From the NCBI RefSeq assembly GCF_024806835.1, contig NZ_JANTYU010000001.1, forward strand, positions 1,178,001-1,242,000: a stretch of DNA of 64,000 nucleotides. The letters run 5' to 3'. This document shows positions 46,343-56,612 of this stretch, piece by piece. How positions within the stretch are numbered: the stretch's first letter is position 1; each line of letters starts with the position of its first letter. The notes under the pieces were generated by a model that saw only the letters and a list, made by a program, of their open reading frames with translations, did not search any database and had not been told where the DNA came from. Source of the DNA: Xanthomonas sp. 3793. GTDB taxonomy: Bacteria > Pseudomonadota > Gammaproteobacteria > Xanthomonadales > Xanthomonadaceae. Both the position numbers and the translations under genes were made by a program.

Positions 46343-47359
46343 TCAGCGGCCGTGTTGCAGAAACCAGCTGGCCGCGCCGATCACGCCTAGCTGGCCGTGT
46401 TCGACGATGCTGACCGGCACCTGTTCCAATGCGGGCCGCAGCGTGCCCTTGTCGAGCAGGCGGGCAGCGAAGTCGCTGGCGGCGATGAACCCGGCGATCT
46501 GCGGCAGGAATCCGCCGGCCAGATAGACGCCGCTGCGGATGCCATAAAGCAGCATCATGTCCCCGACCACGCTGCCCATGAACCCGCAGAACGCCTGCAG
46601 CGCATCGCGCGCGAGCGCGTCGTTGCCGGCCAATGCGGCGGCGGTGACATCGGCCGGGCCCTGATGCAACGCCTTCTCGCCACGCAGCGCCGCCAAGGCA
46701 GTGTAAAGATTCAGCAGGCCCGGACCGGACAGCAAGGTTTCGGTGCCCACGTGCGTGCGCGTGCGGCGCAGCTCCTGCAGCAAGGCCACTTCCAGATCGC
46801 TGGCAGCGGCGAGCGCGGCATGGCCGGCCTCGGTCGGCAACACCATCGGGGTGGCGCCATTGGGAATCCACACCGCCGCGCCCAGCCCGGTTCCGGGACC
46901 GAGGACCAGCGCCGGGCCAGGTGCGCCCTGGGCGGGACCGGACAGCTGCATGACCTGATTGCCGGTCATGTAATTGGCTGCGTAGGCGACCGCTTCGAAA
47001 TCGTTGACCAAATGCAACGCCTGCATGCCGAGCTGGCGGCGAATCTGTTCCGGCGCCAATACCCACGGCAGGTTCGCGGTGATCACGCTACCGTCTTCCA
47101 GCGCATAACCGGCACTGGCGATCACACCGCGCCGCACCGGCGCGCATCCCAGCTCTGCAAAGAACGCGGACATGATCTCGGCCAGGCCCGGGTAATCGGC
47201 GCAGCGGTACTTGCGATAGTCCAGCACCGTGACCGGCTTGCGCGCATCGGTGCTTGCGCAGACCAGCGCAAGGCGCACATGCGTCCCTCCCACGTCTGCG
47301 GCAACGAAGGTGTCGGGGCGCGGAAAGGCCACCGCGTCCATTGGGCTGCTTGCGCTCAC
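46343..47359 (-). CDS. glk: Glucokinase
   Basis: A 338-residue Glk-family (not ROK) sugar kinase. FVAADVGGTHVRLALV is the phosphate-binding start, HLVNDFEAVAYA supplies the catalytic Asp, and LGPGTGLGAA and TEAGHAAL are further signatures. It phosphorylates glucose entering as free sugar. GTG 47359 is chosen because AGGAG lies five bases before it; ATG 47341 is the alternative. Divergent from the N-glycan receptor, with a LacI-type palindrome on each side of the intergenic region, so it is probably in the same regulon. Confidence 0.93.
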   Translation of the reverse strand: MSASSPMDAVAFPRPDTFVAADVGGTHVRLALVCASTDARKPVTVLDYRKYRCADYPGLAEIMSAFFAELGCAPVRRGVIASAGYALEDGSVITANLPWVLAPEQIRRQLGMQALHLVNDFEAVAYAANYMTGNQVMQLSGPAQGAPGPALVLGPGTGLGAAVWIPNGATPMVLPTEAGHAALAAASDLEVALLQELRRTRTHVGTETLLSGPGLLNLYTALAALRGEKALHQGPADVTAAALAGNDALARDALQAFCGFMGSVVGDMMLLYGIRSGVYLAGGFLPQIAGFIAASDFAARLLDKGTLRPALEQVPVSIVEHGQLGVIGAASWFLQHGR

Positions 47360-47425
47360 GCATTCTCCTGATAAGTGGCAGCGGGCTGGCGTCATGTCCC
47401 GCTGTCCGACGAACGGCAGTGGGTA

Positions 47426-47437
47426 GACAACGTTGTC
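47426..47437. promoter_or_regulatory. LacI-type operator candidate, glk side
   Basis: Perfect 12-base palindrome GACAACGTTGTC with central CG, the layout recognised by LacI-family repressors. Confidence 0.6.
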
Positions 47438-47710
47438 AGTAATCGCCTTGTAACGCAACTGTGGCGACCACGGTCGGCGCGATCTTCCGCACCACCCATC
47501 ATCCACGAAAAATCCGCACGCATCACGGAGATTTCCGCACAAAAACCGAGTCTCCGCGATTGGAACGCCATTTAGCCATTGAAAGTGCCAATTGCGCACG
47601 CGAGGCATGGCTGCATGTGTGCGCAAGCGCTCAGCCACTTCCGGGATTACGTCGCAGAAAATGCTGCGTTGCAGCGCAATCGCAGCCACATCAGAGATCT
47701 GTGACGATGT

Positions 47711-47728
47711 GTTGACAACGCTGTCAAC
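47711..47728. promoter_or_regulatory. LacI-type operator candidate, receptor side
   Basis: GTTGACAACGCTGTCAAC, an 18-base near-palindrome sharing the ACAACG(T/C)TGT core with the site at 47426. Confidence 0.6.
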
Positions 47729-48059
47729 GCTACGCGAGACTCGATCCAAATCGAGGTTCTGGCAGGAGGGGCCGGGAACTGTTCGGTAGTTGAAGAACGG
47801 CGCTTCCCTCGCCTGTCACCCCAGATTCGCGAGTGGCGCGTCATCCGACGCTCGACTCGCCGATGTCGCATTCGCTTCACCGCTTCACCACACGGGGGAC
47901 ACCTCCTCTACCACGCGAATCGACGCCACCTGCTGCCATTGCGGAGCCAAGGAGTGCGATCACCGCGATCGGTCAGGGCGTGTTGTTTTGCCGGCCACGC
48001 CGAGCGCGTGACGCCTTTGACGGCGGCGCGCTCACAGCACTAACCAACGAGGTTTAGCC

Positions 48060-50738
48060 ATGCACAGCCGCACCACGACGTTAGCACTCTGTATCACCGC
48101 CGCTCTGTACTGCTCCGGCTCTGCAATGGCTGCCGGACAAGAACAACAGGCCGCGGCTGGCACCACGCCATCTGCCACCACCGAGTTGGACACGATCACC
48201 GTCACCGGCTACCGCGCTTCGCTGGAGAAGAGCCAGGCGGTCAAGCGCTCGGCCAACTCCATCGTCGATGCGATCAGCGCCGAAGACATCGGCAAGTTCC
48301 CGGACATCAATGCGGCCGAATCGCTGTCGCACCTGCCGGGCATCAGCGTCGACCGCCAGTTCGGCGAAGGCGAAAAGGTCAGCATCAACGGCACCGACCC
48401 GGCCTTGAACCGCGTGCTGCTCAACGGCCAGACCATCGCCTCGGGCGACTGGGGCGGCAATCCGACCGACACCAGCGGCCGTACCTTCAACTACACCCTG
48501 CTGTCGCCGGAAATCATCGGCCTGATGGAGGTCTACAAGACCCCGGAAGCGCGCATCGACGAAGGCTCGATCGGCGGCACCGTGATCGTGCACACCCGCA
48601 AGCCGCTGGACCTGCCCAAGAACACCATCCGCGGCTCGGTCGGCTACAACTACAACGACCGCTCGGAAGAAGGCAATCCGCGCGGCTCGGCGCTATGGAG
48701 CTGGAAGAACGACGACGAGACCTTCGGTGCGTTGATCTCCGCCACGCATGACAAGCAGGACCTGGCGCGCGCCGGTATCGAATACTTCGGCTACGTCACC
48801 GGCCGGGACAGTAACGGCCGGGGCATTCCGCCGTCAGCCACCATCACCGGCGACGGCAGCGATGTGGCCACCGCCCGTGTGCCGGCAGGCATCAACAGCG
48901 CGTTCTTCCAGCAAACCCGCGAGCGTAGCGGCGTGCAGGGTGCGTTGCAGTGGAAGCCGAACGAGCAGAACGAGTTCAACCTGACCGGCCTGTACATCAA
49001 GGGCAAGTACAACAACTTCAGCGAATCGCGCTACGTCTGCCCGGCCTGCAACAACGACCTGCAGAAGGTCACCAGCGCCAATGTGCAGAACGGCGTGGTC
49101 ACCTCGGCAACCTTTGGCGATGGCGCTGCCGGGCAGCCGTATGCGCAGTTGGATGCCAACTACCGCGAGAGCACCGTCACCACCAAGAGCCTGAACCTGC
49201 GTCACGACTGGTCGGGTGAGAAGTGGGTGTTCACCACCCAGGTTGGCGACACCAAAGCCACCGGCGGCAAGAACCCCGAATACTTGATGAAGTTCCTGAT
49301 GGCTGACGGCGGCTACAACTACGCCTTCGACGGCCGCAATACCGCGGTGAACTACGACAACGGCGGTGCATCCAACTGGACCCTGCCGGGTTCACCGGCA
49401 GGCCTGCCGGCCGGTTCACAGGATGCCAGCGCCATGCAGGCCGGCGGCATCTTCTATCAGAAGAGCACCGACGAAGAGAAGTACTTCCAGTGGGATGCCG
49501 CGCGCGACCTGGAATGGGGTCCTTTCACAAAGCTGCAGTTCGGCTACAAGTACATCAATCACAACAACGGGGTAGATGCGCGCGGTAACCGCATCAACAC
49601 CACCGATCCGATCTCGCTGACCCAGTTCAATCCGGGCACCACGCCGAGCGGTCTGTACGACGGCCTGGGCGCCAGCGGCGACCTGACCACCTGGCCGACC
49701 GCAAGCCTGAACGCGGTGCGCAGCTACCTGTTGTCGCAGCCGCAGGGTCCGTACCGTCCGGACTACGGCTCCTCGTTCGAGGTGAAGGAGATCACCCAGA
49801 ACGTCTACACACAGCTGAACTACGAGACCGGCAAGTGGCGCGGCAACGTCGGCGTGCGTCTGGTCGACACTACCGACAAGTCGCTCTACTGGCAGACCGC
49901 CGATGGCGGCACCAACTACTCGCGCGTGGCTGAAAACAACGACTACCGCAAGGCGCTGCCGAGCTTCAACCTCGCATACGACATCACCGACGACGCGGTA
50001 CTGCGCTTCTCGGCGGCCAAGGTCATCGCACGTCCGCGTTATGGCGATCTGGCCGGCACCTTCAGCATCAACAGTGCCAACGGCAACCTGACCGCCGGCG
50101 GCGGTAACCCGGATCTGAAGCCGTACGAATCCACCAACTACGACCTGGCTGCCGAATGGTACTTCGCACCGTCCAGCATGCTGTCCGGTGAAGTGTTCTA
50201 TCGCGATATCAGCTCCTACATCGTCAACACCACCAGTCAGCAGCAGCTGACCGATCCGATCAGCGGCACCTCCGGCATCTACACGGTGACCTCGCCGATC
50301 AACGTCTCCGACGCCAAGGTCAAGGGCGTGTCGGTCAACTACCAGCAGAGCTTCGGCCTGGGCTTCGGGTTGCAAGCCAACTACACGTTCGCCGAGTCCG
50401 ACTCCAGCTCAGGCTTGAACCTGCCGTACCTGTCGCGCGATACCTACAACGTGATCCCGTACTGGGAGCATGGCGACTGGACGGTTCGCGTGAACTACAG
50501 CTACCGCTCCAAGTACTTCACCCAGATCGGCCGGCTGGCATCGCAGGACTTTGCAGACAGCTACAAGCAGCTGGATCTGAACGCCTCGTATCAGATCACC
50601 GACTACATGGGCATCACCTTCGGCGCCACCAACCTGCTGGATTCGACCTACCGTCTCTTCAGCAACACGCGCGATACTCCAACGGCGTTCTACAAGAACG
50701 GCCGCGGCTATCAGGCCCAGCTGAACTTCAAGTTCTGA
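48060..50738 (+). CDS. TonB-dependent receptor of the N-glycan locus
   Basis: An 892-residue outer-membrane receptor. Signal peptide through SGSAMAA; ITVTGYRASLEKSQAVKR and SIVDAISAEDIGKFPDINAAESLSHLPG are the plug signatures of the Xanthomonas/Caulobacter receptor subfamily often tied to carbohydrates. The barrel ends GYQAQLNFKF with terminal Phe. Next to fucosidase, hexosaminidase and mannosidase genes it likely imports N-glycan fragments. Terminator directly downstream. Confidence 0.94.
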   Translation: MHSRTTTLALCITAALYCSGSAMAAGQEQQAAAGTTPSATTELDTITVTGYRASLEKSQAVKRSANSIVDAISAEDIGKFPDINAAESLSHLPGISVDRQFGEGEKVSINGTDPALNRVLLNGQTIASGDWGGNPTDTSGRTFNYTLLSPEIIGLMEVYKTPEARIDEGSIGGTVIVHTRKPLDLPKNTIRGSVGYNYNDRSEEGNPRGSALWSWKNDDETFGALISATHDKQDLARAGIEYFGYVTGRDSNGRGIPPSATITGDGSDVATARVPAGINSAFFQQTRERSGVQGALQWKPNEQNEFNLTGLYIKGKYNNFSESRYVCPACNNDLQKVTSANVQNGVVTSATFGDGAAGQPYAQLDANYRESTVTTKSLNLRHDWSGEKWVFTTQVGDTKATGGKNPEYLMKFLMADGGYNYAFDGRNTAVNYDNGGASNWTLPGSPAGLPAGSQDASAMQAGGIFYQKSTDEEKYFQWDAARDLEWGPFTKLQFGYKYINHNNGVDARGNRINTTDPISLTQFNPGTTPSGLYDGLGASGDLTTWPTASLNAVRSYLLSQPQGPYRPDYGSSFEVKEITQNVYTQLNYETGKWRGNVGVRLVDTTDKSLYWQTADGGTNYSRVAENNDYRKALPSFNLAYDITDDAVLRFSAAKVIARPRYGDLAGTFSINSANGNLTAGGGNPDLKPYESTNYDLAAEWYFAPSSMLSGEVFYRDISSYIVNTTSQQQLTDPISGTSGIYTVTSPINVSDAKVKGVSVNYQQSFGLGFGLQANYTFAESDSSSGLNLPYLSRDTYNVIPYWEHGDWTVRVNYSYRSKYFTQIGRLASQDFADSYKQLDLNASYQITDYMGITFGATNLLDSTYRLFSNTRDTPTAFYKNGRGYQAQLNFKF

Positions 50739-50748
50739 TGTAGCACCG

Positions 50749-50786
50749 GCGCGCCACCGACCCTCCACGGTGGCGCGCTTTTTTTT
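50749..50786 (+). terminator. Strong terminator between the receptor and GH29 genes
   Basis: Perfect 11-base stem GCGCGCCACCG (50749-50759)/CGGTGGCGCGC (50768-50778) followed by eight T. Confidence 0.9.
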
Positions 50787-50946
50787 GAGTTGTGCGTTGC
50801 ATGCAGCGCACCGCTCGATGTTGTACCAAGGAGTGGTACTGGCCACGCCCCTTCGCGGTTGAGGGAGCATGGCCAGGCCCGCTTTTGCCATCCACGCACG
50901 GTTGCAGCATCGCCGGCGCGTCTTGCTCAACAGGAGTGCAGTTCCC

Positions 50947-52629
50947 ATGACGACCGATAGCCGCGTGTTTGCGGCTCCATCCCGCCGCCACGCCGGAGCT
51001 GTACCCAGAACGCGAATGCTCGCGCTCGGTCTGCTGCTCGCGTTGCCTGCCGCCACGCTCAGCGCGCAATCGCCCACCGCGCCCACCGCTACCACGCTCA
51101 GTCCCGAGGTCATCGACCAGCAGTGGCTCGATGCCACCGCCAAGTACGCGCCCGAACGCGATCGCCTGGTGCGCGAAGCCGAAGCCGGCGCACGCAAGGG
51201 CCCGTTTCGCCCCGACTGGGCCGCGCTGAAGGCGTATCAATCGCCGGCGTGGTACGACAACGCCAAGTTCGGCATCTTCATCCATTGGGGCGTGTTCTCG
51301 GTGCCGGCGTTCGGCAGCGAGTGGTATTCGCGCAACATGTATCTGCAAGGCTCCAAGGAGTTCGCCCATCACGTGGCCACTTATGGCCCGCAGGCGAGCT
51401 CCGGCTACAAGGACCTGATTCCCAAGTTCACCGCGCCCAAGTTCGACCCCAATGGATGGGCCAAGCTGTTCCGTGAATCCGGCGCGCGCTACGTGGTGCC
51501 GGTGGCCGAACACCACGACGGCTTTGCGCTGTACGACTCCAAGCTGTCCGACTGGACCGCGATGAAGATGGGACCCAGGCGCGATCTGTTGGGCGAATTG
51601 TCCAAGTCGATCCGTGCGCAGGGACTGCACTTCGGGCTGTCGTCGCACCGCGCCGAACACAACTGGTTCTTCGACGGCGGGCGTAAATTCGATTCCGACG
51701 TCAACGACCCGCGCTATGCGGCGCTGTACGGCCCGGCGCAGGTGCGCCTGCCGGGCAAGGACGATGCCGACGTAGCCAACGACTGGACGCCGGTGTCGCA
51801 GGCCTGGCTGGACGACTGGCTGGCACGCACCACCGAGTTGATCGACACCTATCAACCGGACCTGATCTATTTCGACTGGTGGATCGCCCACCCCACGTTC
51901 CGTCGCAGCCTGCCGACGATGCTGGCGTACTACTACAACCAGGGCGCGGCGCGCACCGAAGCCGATCGCGGCGTGGTGGTGAACTACAAGCTCGGTGCGT
52001 TTCCGGAAGGGGCCGGCACGCTGGATATCGAACGCGGCCAGCTCACCGGCATCCATCCCACGCATTGGCAGACCGATACCTCGGTCAGCAATGCCTCGTG
52101 GGGTTACATCGAAAACGACACCTACAAGTCGCCGACCTTCATCATCCACATGCTGGCCGACGTGGTGGCCAAGAACGGCAACCTGATGCTCAACATCGGC
52201 CCGCGGGCCGATGGCTCGATCCCGGATACCGAGCGCGGCATCCTGCTGGCGATCGGCAAGTGGCTCAAGACGAACGGCGGCGCGATCTACGACAGCAAGC
52301 CCTGGCGCGTGTATGGCGAAGGCCCGACCGAAGTGGTGGGCGGCACCTTCCAGGACGTCAAGACCAAGCCGTATACGGCCGAAGATTTTCGCTTCACCAC
52401 CCGCGATGGCGCGCTGTATGCGATCGAGCTCGGCTGGCCGACCGATGGCGAGGCGGTGATCCGCTCGCTCACACCCGCCGATGGCGTGCGCGGCGTGACC
52501 CTGCTGGCAAACGGCAAGAAGATCCCGTTCGAACAACGCGCCGATGGCCTGCATCTGCGCCTTCCCGTAAAGCCGGTTGGCGAGAGCGCGTATGTGTTCC
52601 GCATCGACCTTTCTTCCTCCACTCCCTGA
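50947..52629 (+). CDS. GH29 alpha-L-fucosidase
   Basis: A 560-residue exported glycosidase. Signal region MLALGLLLALPAATLSA; KFGIFIHWGVFSVPAFGSEWY and YVVPVAEHHDGFALYDS are GH29 signatures; D310 in IYFDWWIAHP is the expected nucleophile; a C-terminal beta domain follows. It should release fucose from the N-glycan core in the periplasm. ATG 50947 sits behind AGGAG, preferred to ATG 50869. First of a run of glycosidase genes after the receptor terminator. Confidence 0.93.
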   Translation: MTTDSRVFAAPSRRHAGAVPRTRMLALGLLLALPAATLSAQSPTAPTATTLSPEVIDQQWLDATAKYAPERDRLVREAEAGARKGPFRPDWAALKAYQSPAWYDNAKFGIFIHWGVFSVPAFGSEWYSRNMYLQGSKEFAHHVATYGPQASSGYKDLIPKFTAPKFDPNGWAKLFRESGARYVVPVAEHHDGFALYDSKLSDWTAMKMGPRRDLLGELSKSIRAQGLHFGLSSHRAEHNWFFDGGRKFDSDVNDPRYAALYGPAQVRLPGKDDADVANDWTPVSQAWLDDWLARTTELIDTYQPDLIYFDWWIAHPTFRRSLPTMLAYYYNQGAARTEADRGVVVNYKLGAFPEGAGTLDIERGQLTGIHPTHWQTDTSVSNASWGYIENDTYKSPTFIIHMLADVVAKNGNLMLNIGPRADGSIPDTERGILLAIGKWLKTNGGAIYDSKPWRVYGEGPTEVVGGTFQDVKTKPYTAEDFRFTTRDGALYAIELGWPTDGEAVIRSLTPADGVRGVTLLANGKKIPFEQRADGLHLRLPVKPVGESAYVFRIDLSSSTP

Positions 52630-52632
52630 CGG

Positions 52633-53700
52633 ATGTTGTCTTTCATGAGTAAGCGATTGACCTGGATGTTGCTTGCGCTGGCACTGACCTGCGCCCCGGC
52701 CCTGGCCAAGAACCCCACGGCGTTGTTCTATCTGATGAACACGCAGAAATCGACCAACTCGTTCATTGCCAACGTCGACAAGATCGATGTGGTGGTGCCC
52801 ACCTGGTACGGCGTCGACCAGAACGGCCTGGTCAACGGCACGCCCAATATGTACCTGTACGACATCGCCAAGCAGAAGAACCTGCGGGTGATGCCGATCC
52901 TGTCGATGACCACCGGTCGCGACGGCTTCCACAAGCTGATGCACGACGAAGCGGCCAAGAAGCGCATGATCGAATCGCTGCTGATCCACGGAAAGCAGCA
53001 CAAGTACTATGGCTTCCAGTTCGATTTCGAGAACATCGCCTGGACCGATCGCGATGCCTACACCTTGATGGTCAAGCAGACCGCCGACGCCTTGCACAAG
53101 GCCGGCTTCAAGATGTCGGTGGCGGTGGTGCCCAACGCCCCGGGTCACGCCGAAGGCGGCCAGTTCTCCAAGTGGATGTGGGAATACTGGCGCGGTGCGT
53201 ACGACCTCAAGGCGCTGGGCCAGGCCGCGGATCTGATCAGCATCATGACCTACGACCAGCACACCCGCTGGACCACGCCCGGCCCGGTGGATGGCATGGT
53301 GTGGATGAAGAAGCACCTGGATTACGCGATCACCCAGGTACCGAAGGAAAAACTCTCGCTCGGCATCGCCACCTACGGCTACCGCTGGTACACCGGCAAC
53401 CCGGTCAAGGAAGACGGCACCGAAGCGTCGAACATCTCCGCAACCTACATCGATGCCGACGAATCCTTCCCGCTGGCGATCGAACAGAACGCCACCGTGC
53501 AGTGGGATCCGGTGGAGCAGGAATCGTGGTTCTACTTCTACCGCGACGACATGCGCGAGTGGGTGTTCCGCCCGGACGCGCGCAGCTTCAAGGCACGCTA
53601 CGACATGGCCAAGCAATACGGCCTGGAAGGGTTCAGCTGCTGGGTGCTGGGTGCGGAAGATCCGAAGGTGTGGGACGAATTGCCGGTCGCGCAGCGCTGA
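52633..53700 (+). CDS. GH18 glycosidase, endo-N-acetylglucosaminidase type
   Basis: A 355-residue exported protein with signal peptide (LTWMLLALALTCAPALA). The GH18 catalytic strand reads GFQFDFENI, with D131 and acid E133; SIMTYDQHTRW and LGIATYGYRWY are other conserved strands. In this context it more likely cuts the chitobiose core of N-glycans than chitin. Starts four bases after the GH29 stop; ATG 52645 is an alternative start. Confidence 0.87.
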   Translation: MLSFMSKRLTWMLLALALTCAPALAKNPTALFYLMNTQKSTNSFIANVDKIDVVVPTWYGVDQNGLVNGTPNMYLYDIAKQKNLRVMPILSMTTGRDGFHKLMHDEAAKKRMIESLLIHGKQHKYYGFQFDFENIAWTDRDAYTLMVKQTADALHKAGFKMSVAVVPNAPGHAEGGQFSKWMWEYWRGAYDLKALGQAADLISIMTYDQHTRWTTPGPVDGMVWMKKHLDYAITQVPKEKLSLGIATYGYRWYTGNPVKEDGTEASNISATYIDADESFPLAIEQNATVQWDPVEQESWFYFYRDDMREWVFRPDARSFKARYDMAKQYGLEGFSCWVLGAEDPKVWDELPVAQR

Positions 53701-54161
53701 CCCACACACCCGACTGGCGCAGCGCGTTGAAGCGTGCGCCAGTCCCTGCGTAAAGCGTGGCGGCTTTGCTACTGTGCGTTGCGCGACGCATGAGCAGATC
53801 GCCATGTGCACCCGATCCGGCAAGCGATGCGCATGCGCTCGAAATCATCGGTCGCCACTCGTACACTGCAACGGGGCTGCAGCCATTGTCGCCACATGTG
53901 TGAGTCGCATCGTCGCAGCGGCCAGGCATCGCTGGCTTGCGGCGCTGCACGATGCGGCTGCCCTACCCCGCTGCGTCGGTGTCTTGTCGCAGCGCCCCGC
54001 TCTCCGCCATATCGGGATGTGATTGCATGATGGTCAACACCAGCCGGACTCCACACACACCATTGTCGAGAGTGCTGTGGCTGGACACGTCGCCATCGGG
54101 CACACCCTTATCAAGTACGCCCTTATCAAGCACGTCTGCATCGAACAAGCTGTCATTGCGC
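53701..54161. other. Spacer before the GH20 gene
   Basis: No separate gene supported. The GH20 frame is open back to 53937, and near 54103-54135 a 15-base tandem repeat (CCCTTATCAAGTACG, CCCTTATCAAGCACG) occurs. If an upstream ATG (54027) is used, this would encode a Ser/Thr-rich N-terminal extension. Confidence 0.45.
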
Positions 54162-56591
54162 ATGCCGTCGTTGGGCATGCTGTCAGCAGGCGCGCTGCCG
54201 TCGCGCCTGCTTGCGTTGTCGCTGGTCGCGCTGATGCTGGCCGGCTGCGGTAAACGCGAAGCCGGTACTGCACCGGCTGTGGCACGTGCAGGCGCCACAG
54301 CGGCCGCACCATCGGCCGATGCACCATTCCCCCTGATTCCAGCACCGGTCGAGGCGACGCCTGCGGCCGGTCGTTTCACCATCGACACCGGCACCGTGAT
54401 TTCGATAGAAGCCGGCGACGCCGATGCGCGGCGCAGTGCCGAGTATCTGGCCGGCCTGCTCAAGCGCACCCGCGGGCTGACGTTGGAAGTGCGTGCCGAG
54501 GCCACCCCTTCTCCGGCCAGCATCCGCCTGGAACGTAACGCGCAGGCAGCGGTGCCGCAGAAGGAAGGCTACAGCCTGGACGTCACTGCCAAAGGCATCC
54601 GCATCGCTGCGCGCGATGGTGCCGGGCTGTTCTATGGCGCAATCAGCGCTTGGCAGTTGATGACCCCCGATGCGCGCAAGGGTGCCGTGACCGTGCCCGG
54701 TGTGAGCATCCGCGACTGGCCGCGCTTTGGCTGGCGTGGTCAGCATCTGGACGTGGCCCGCCATTTCCACGACGTGGACACCGTCAAGCATGTGCTGGAC
54801 GCGATGGCCGTGCACAAGCTCAATGTGCTGCACTGGCATCTGACCGACGACCAGGGCTGGCGCATCGAAATCAAGCGTTACCCCAAACTTACCGAGGTCG
54901 GTGCCTGGCGCACACCGCCGGGTGCCGGCAGACACGGCACGCCGGAGCGCTCCGGTGGTTTTTATACGCAGGAGCAGATCAGCGAAATCGTCGCGTATGC
55001 GGCGCGCCTGCACATTACCGTGTTGCCCGAGCTGGACATGCCCGGCCATGCGCAGGCAGCCGTTGCCGCCTACCCCGAAGAGGTGGGCGTGCCTGGCGTG
55101 CGCACCCAGGTGGGCGTGGACTGGGGCGTCAACCCGTACCTGTTCAACACCAGCGAGCGCAGCCTGAGCTTCATCACCAACGTGCTGGATGAAGTGCTGA
55201 CATTGTTTCCGTCGCCGTATATCCACATCGGTGGCGATGAGGCAGTCAAGGATCAATGGGAAGCCTCGCCCGCGGTGCGTGCGCAGATGCGCAAGCTGGG
55301 CGTCAAGGACGCGCATGCGATGCAAGGCTGGTTCAACGAACAACTGGCGCATTATCTGACCGCGCACGGCCGGCGCATGATCGGTTGGGACGAGATTCTG
55401 GAAGGCGGCGTGCCGCCCACTGCGTCGGTGATGTCGTGGCGTGGTGTCGAAGGTGCAGTGACTGCAGCAAAGCAAGGCCACGATGTGGTGCTTGCGCCGG
55501 GCGACTGGCTGTATCTGGACAATCTGCAGACCACCCGAAGCGACGAACCCAACGGTCGCCTGACCGTGTTGCCGTTGTCGAAGGTCTACGCGTTCAACCC
55601 GGTGCCTGCCGAGCTCGGCGCCGAACAGGCCAGGCACGTACTGGGCGCACAAGGTGCGTTGTGGTCCGAATACATCCCCTCGCGCTGGCATGTGGATCAC
55701 GCGCTGTTCCCGCGCCTGTCGGCAGTGGCGGAAATGACCTGGTCACCGCAGGCGGCACGCAACTGGGACAGTTTTCTGACACGCATGCCGGCACAGCTGC
55801 AGCGCTACAAGGCACTGAGCATCGATTACAGCGACGGCGCCTTCGCCGCCGAGATCGCCCTGGAAAACGGCCCCAACCCGGTGCTCGCCGGCGGCCCGGC
55901 CAAGGTGACGTTGAGCACGCAGACTGGCGCAGGCGCACTGCATTACACCGTCGACGGCAGCGACCCCACCCCGGCATCGCCGCGCTATGAGGCGCCGTTG
56001 ACGATCAGCCTGCCGACTACGGTCAAGGCCACCGCGTTCACCGCCGATGGCATGCCGCTGGCCGCAGCGCGCAGCCGCACCTTCGACCGCGCCTCGCTGT
56101 TGCGCGTGGACACGCAAGGCCTGCGCGATTGCGTGGCACAGGGCGCGCTTGGCCTGCGCTTGCCATTGCTGCCGGAAATGACCGGCGCCGCGACGCCTGT
56201 CTACAACGTCGATCTGTTCCATGCCTGCCGGCTGTATCCGCAGGCACGACTGGATGGCGTCGGCGCGATCCGGATCGAGGCCGCGCGCCTGCCCAACAAC
56301 TTCGGTCTGGCGCACGAGCAATCCAAGGTGGTGCAGTACCCGGCCAAGACCCGCGGCGGCGAGCTGGAAGTACGCCAGGGCTGCGACGGCGAACTGATCG
56401 CCAGCGTGCAACTCCCCAGGAGCGACACCCTGGGCGAACAGTTCACCCTGGAAACCCCGCTGCCTGCACGCACCGGCATCCATGATCTCTGCCTGCGCTT
56501 CACCGCGCCGATTCGCGGCCCGTTGTATGCCATCGGCGCCGTCCAACTGATTGAAACCACCGCGCAGGCGCCCCCCGCCGCCACGCGCTGA
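54162..56591 (+). CDS. GH20 beta-N-acetylhexosaminidase, lipoprotein
   Basis: An 809-residue enzyme. The N-terminus has a lipobox (LSLVALMLAGC), so it is probably membrane-anchored in the periplasm. Catalytic pair D359-E360 is in HIGGDEAVKDQW; LHWHLTDDQGWRIEIKRYPKL and PGHAQAAVAAYPE are GH20 signatures. A C-terminal beta region contains a chitobiase-like/Ig-type stretch (LSTQTGAGALHYTVDGSDPT). It removes terminal GlcNAc from antennae. Start uncertain: ATG 54162, 54177 or 54027 are all in frame. Confidence 0.92.
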   Translation: MPSLGMLSAGALPSRLLALSLVALMLAGCGKREAGTAPAVARAGATAAAPSADAPFPLIPAPVEATPAAGRFTIDTGTVISIEAGDADARRSAEYLAGLLKRTRGLTLEVRAEATPSPASIRLERNAQAAVPQKEGYSLDVTAKGIRIAARDGAGLFYGAISAWQLMTPDARKGAVTVPGVSIRDWPRFGWRGQHLDVARHFHDVDTVKHVLDAMAVHKLNVLHWHLTDDQGWRIEIKRYPKLTEVGAWRTPPGAGRHGTPERSGGFYTQEQISEIVAYAARLHITVLPELDMPGHAQAAVAAYPEEVGVPGVRTQVGVDWGVNPYLFNTSERSLSFITNVLDEVLTLFPSPYIHIGGDEAVKDQWEASPAVRAQMRKLGVKDAHAMQGWFNEQLAHYLTAHGRRMIGWDEILEGGVPPTASVMSWRGVEGAVTAAKQGHDVVLAPGDWLYLDNLQTTRSDEPNGRLTVLPLSKVYAFNPVPAELGAEQARHVLGAQGALWSEYIPSRWHVDHALFPRLSAVAEMTWSPQAARNWDSFLTRMPAQLQRYKALSIDYSDGAFAAEIALENGPNPVLAGGPAKVTLSTQTGAGALHYTVDGSDPTPASPRYEAPLTISLPTTVKATAFTADGMPLAAARSRTFDRASLLRVDTQGLRDCVAQGALGLRLPLLPEMTGAATPVYNVDLFHACRLYPQARLDGVGAIRIEAARLPNNFGLAHEQSKVVQYPAKTRGGELEVRQGCDGELIASVQLPRSDTLGEQFTLETPLPARTGIHDLCLRFTAPIRGPLYAIGAVQLIETTAQAPPAATR

Positions 56592-56612
56592 CCCATCCAA
56601 GGAGACTCACCC

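Larger units (their letters stand above)
47360..48059. other. Divergent regulatory region of glk and the N-glycan receptor
   Basis: About 700 bases with no supported gene. Two LacI-type palindromes lie at 47426-47437 and 47711-47728; the second includes TTGACA, a possible -35 element for the receptor, implying a leader of roughly 300 bases. Confidence 0.55.
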
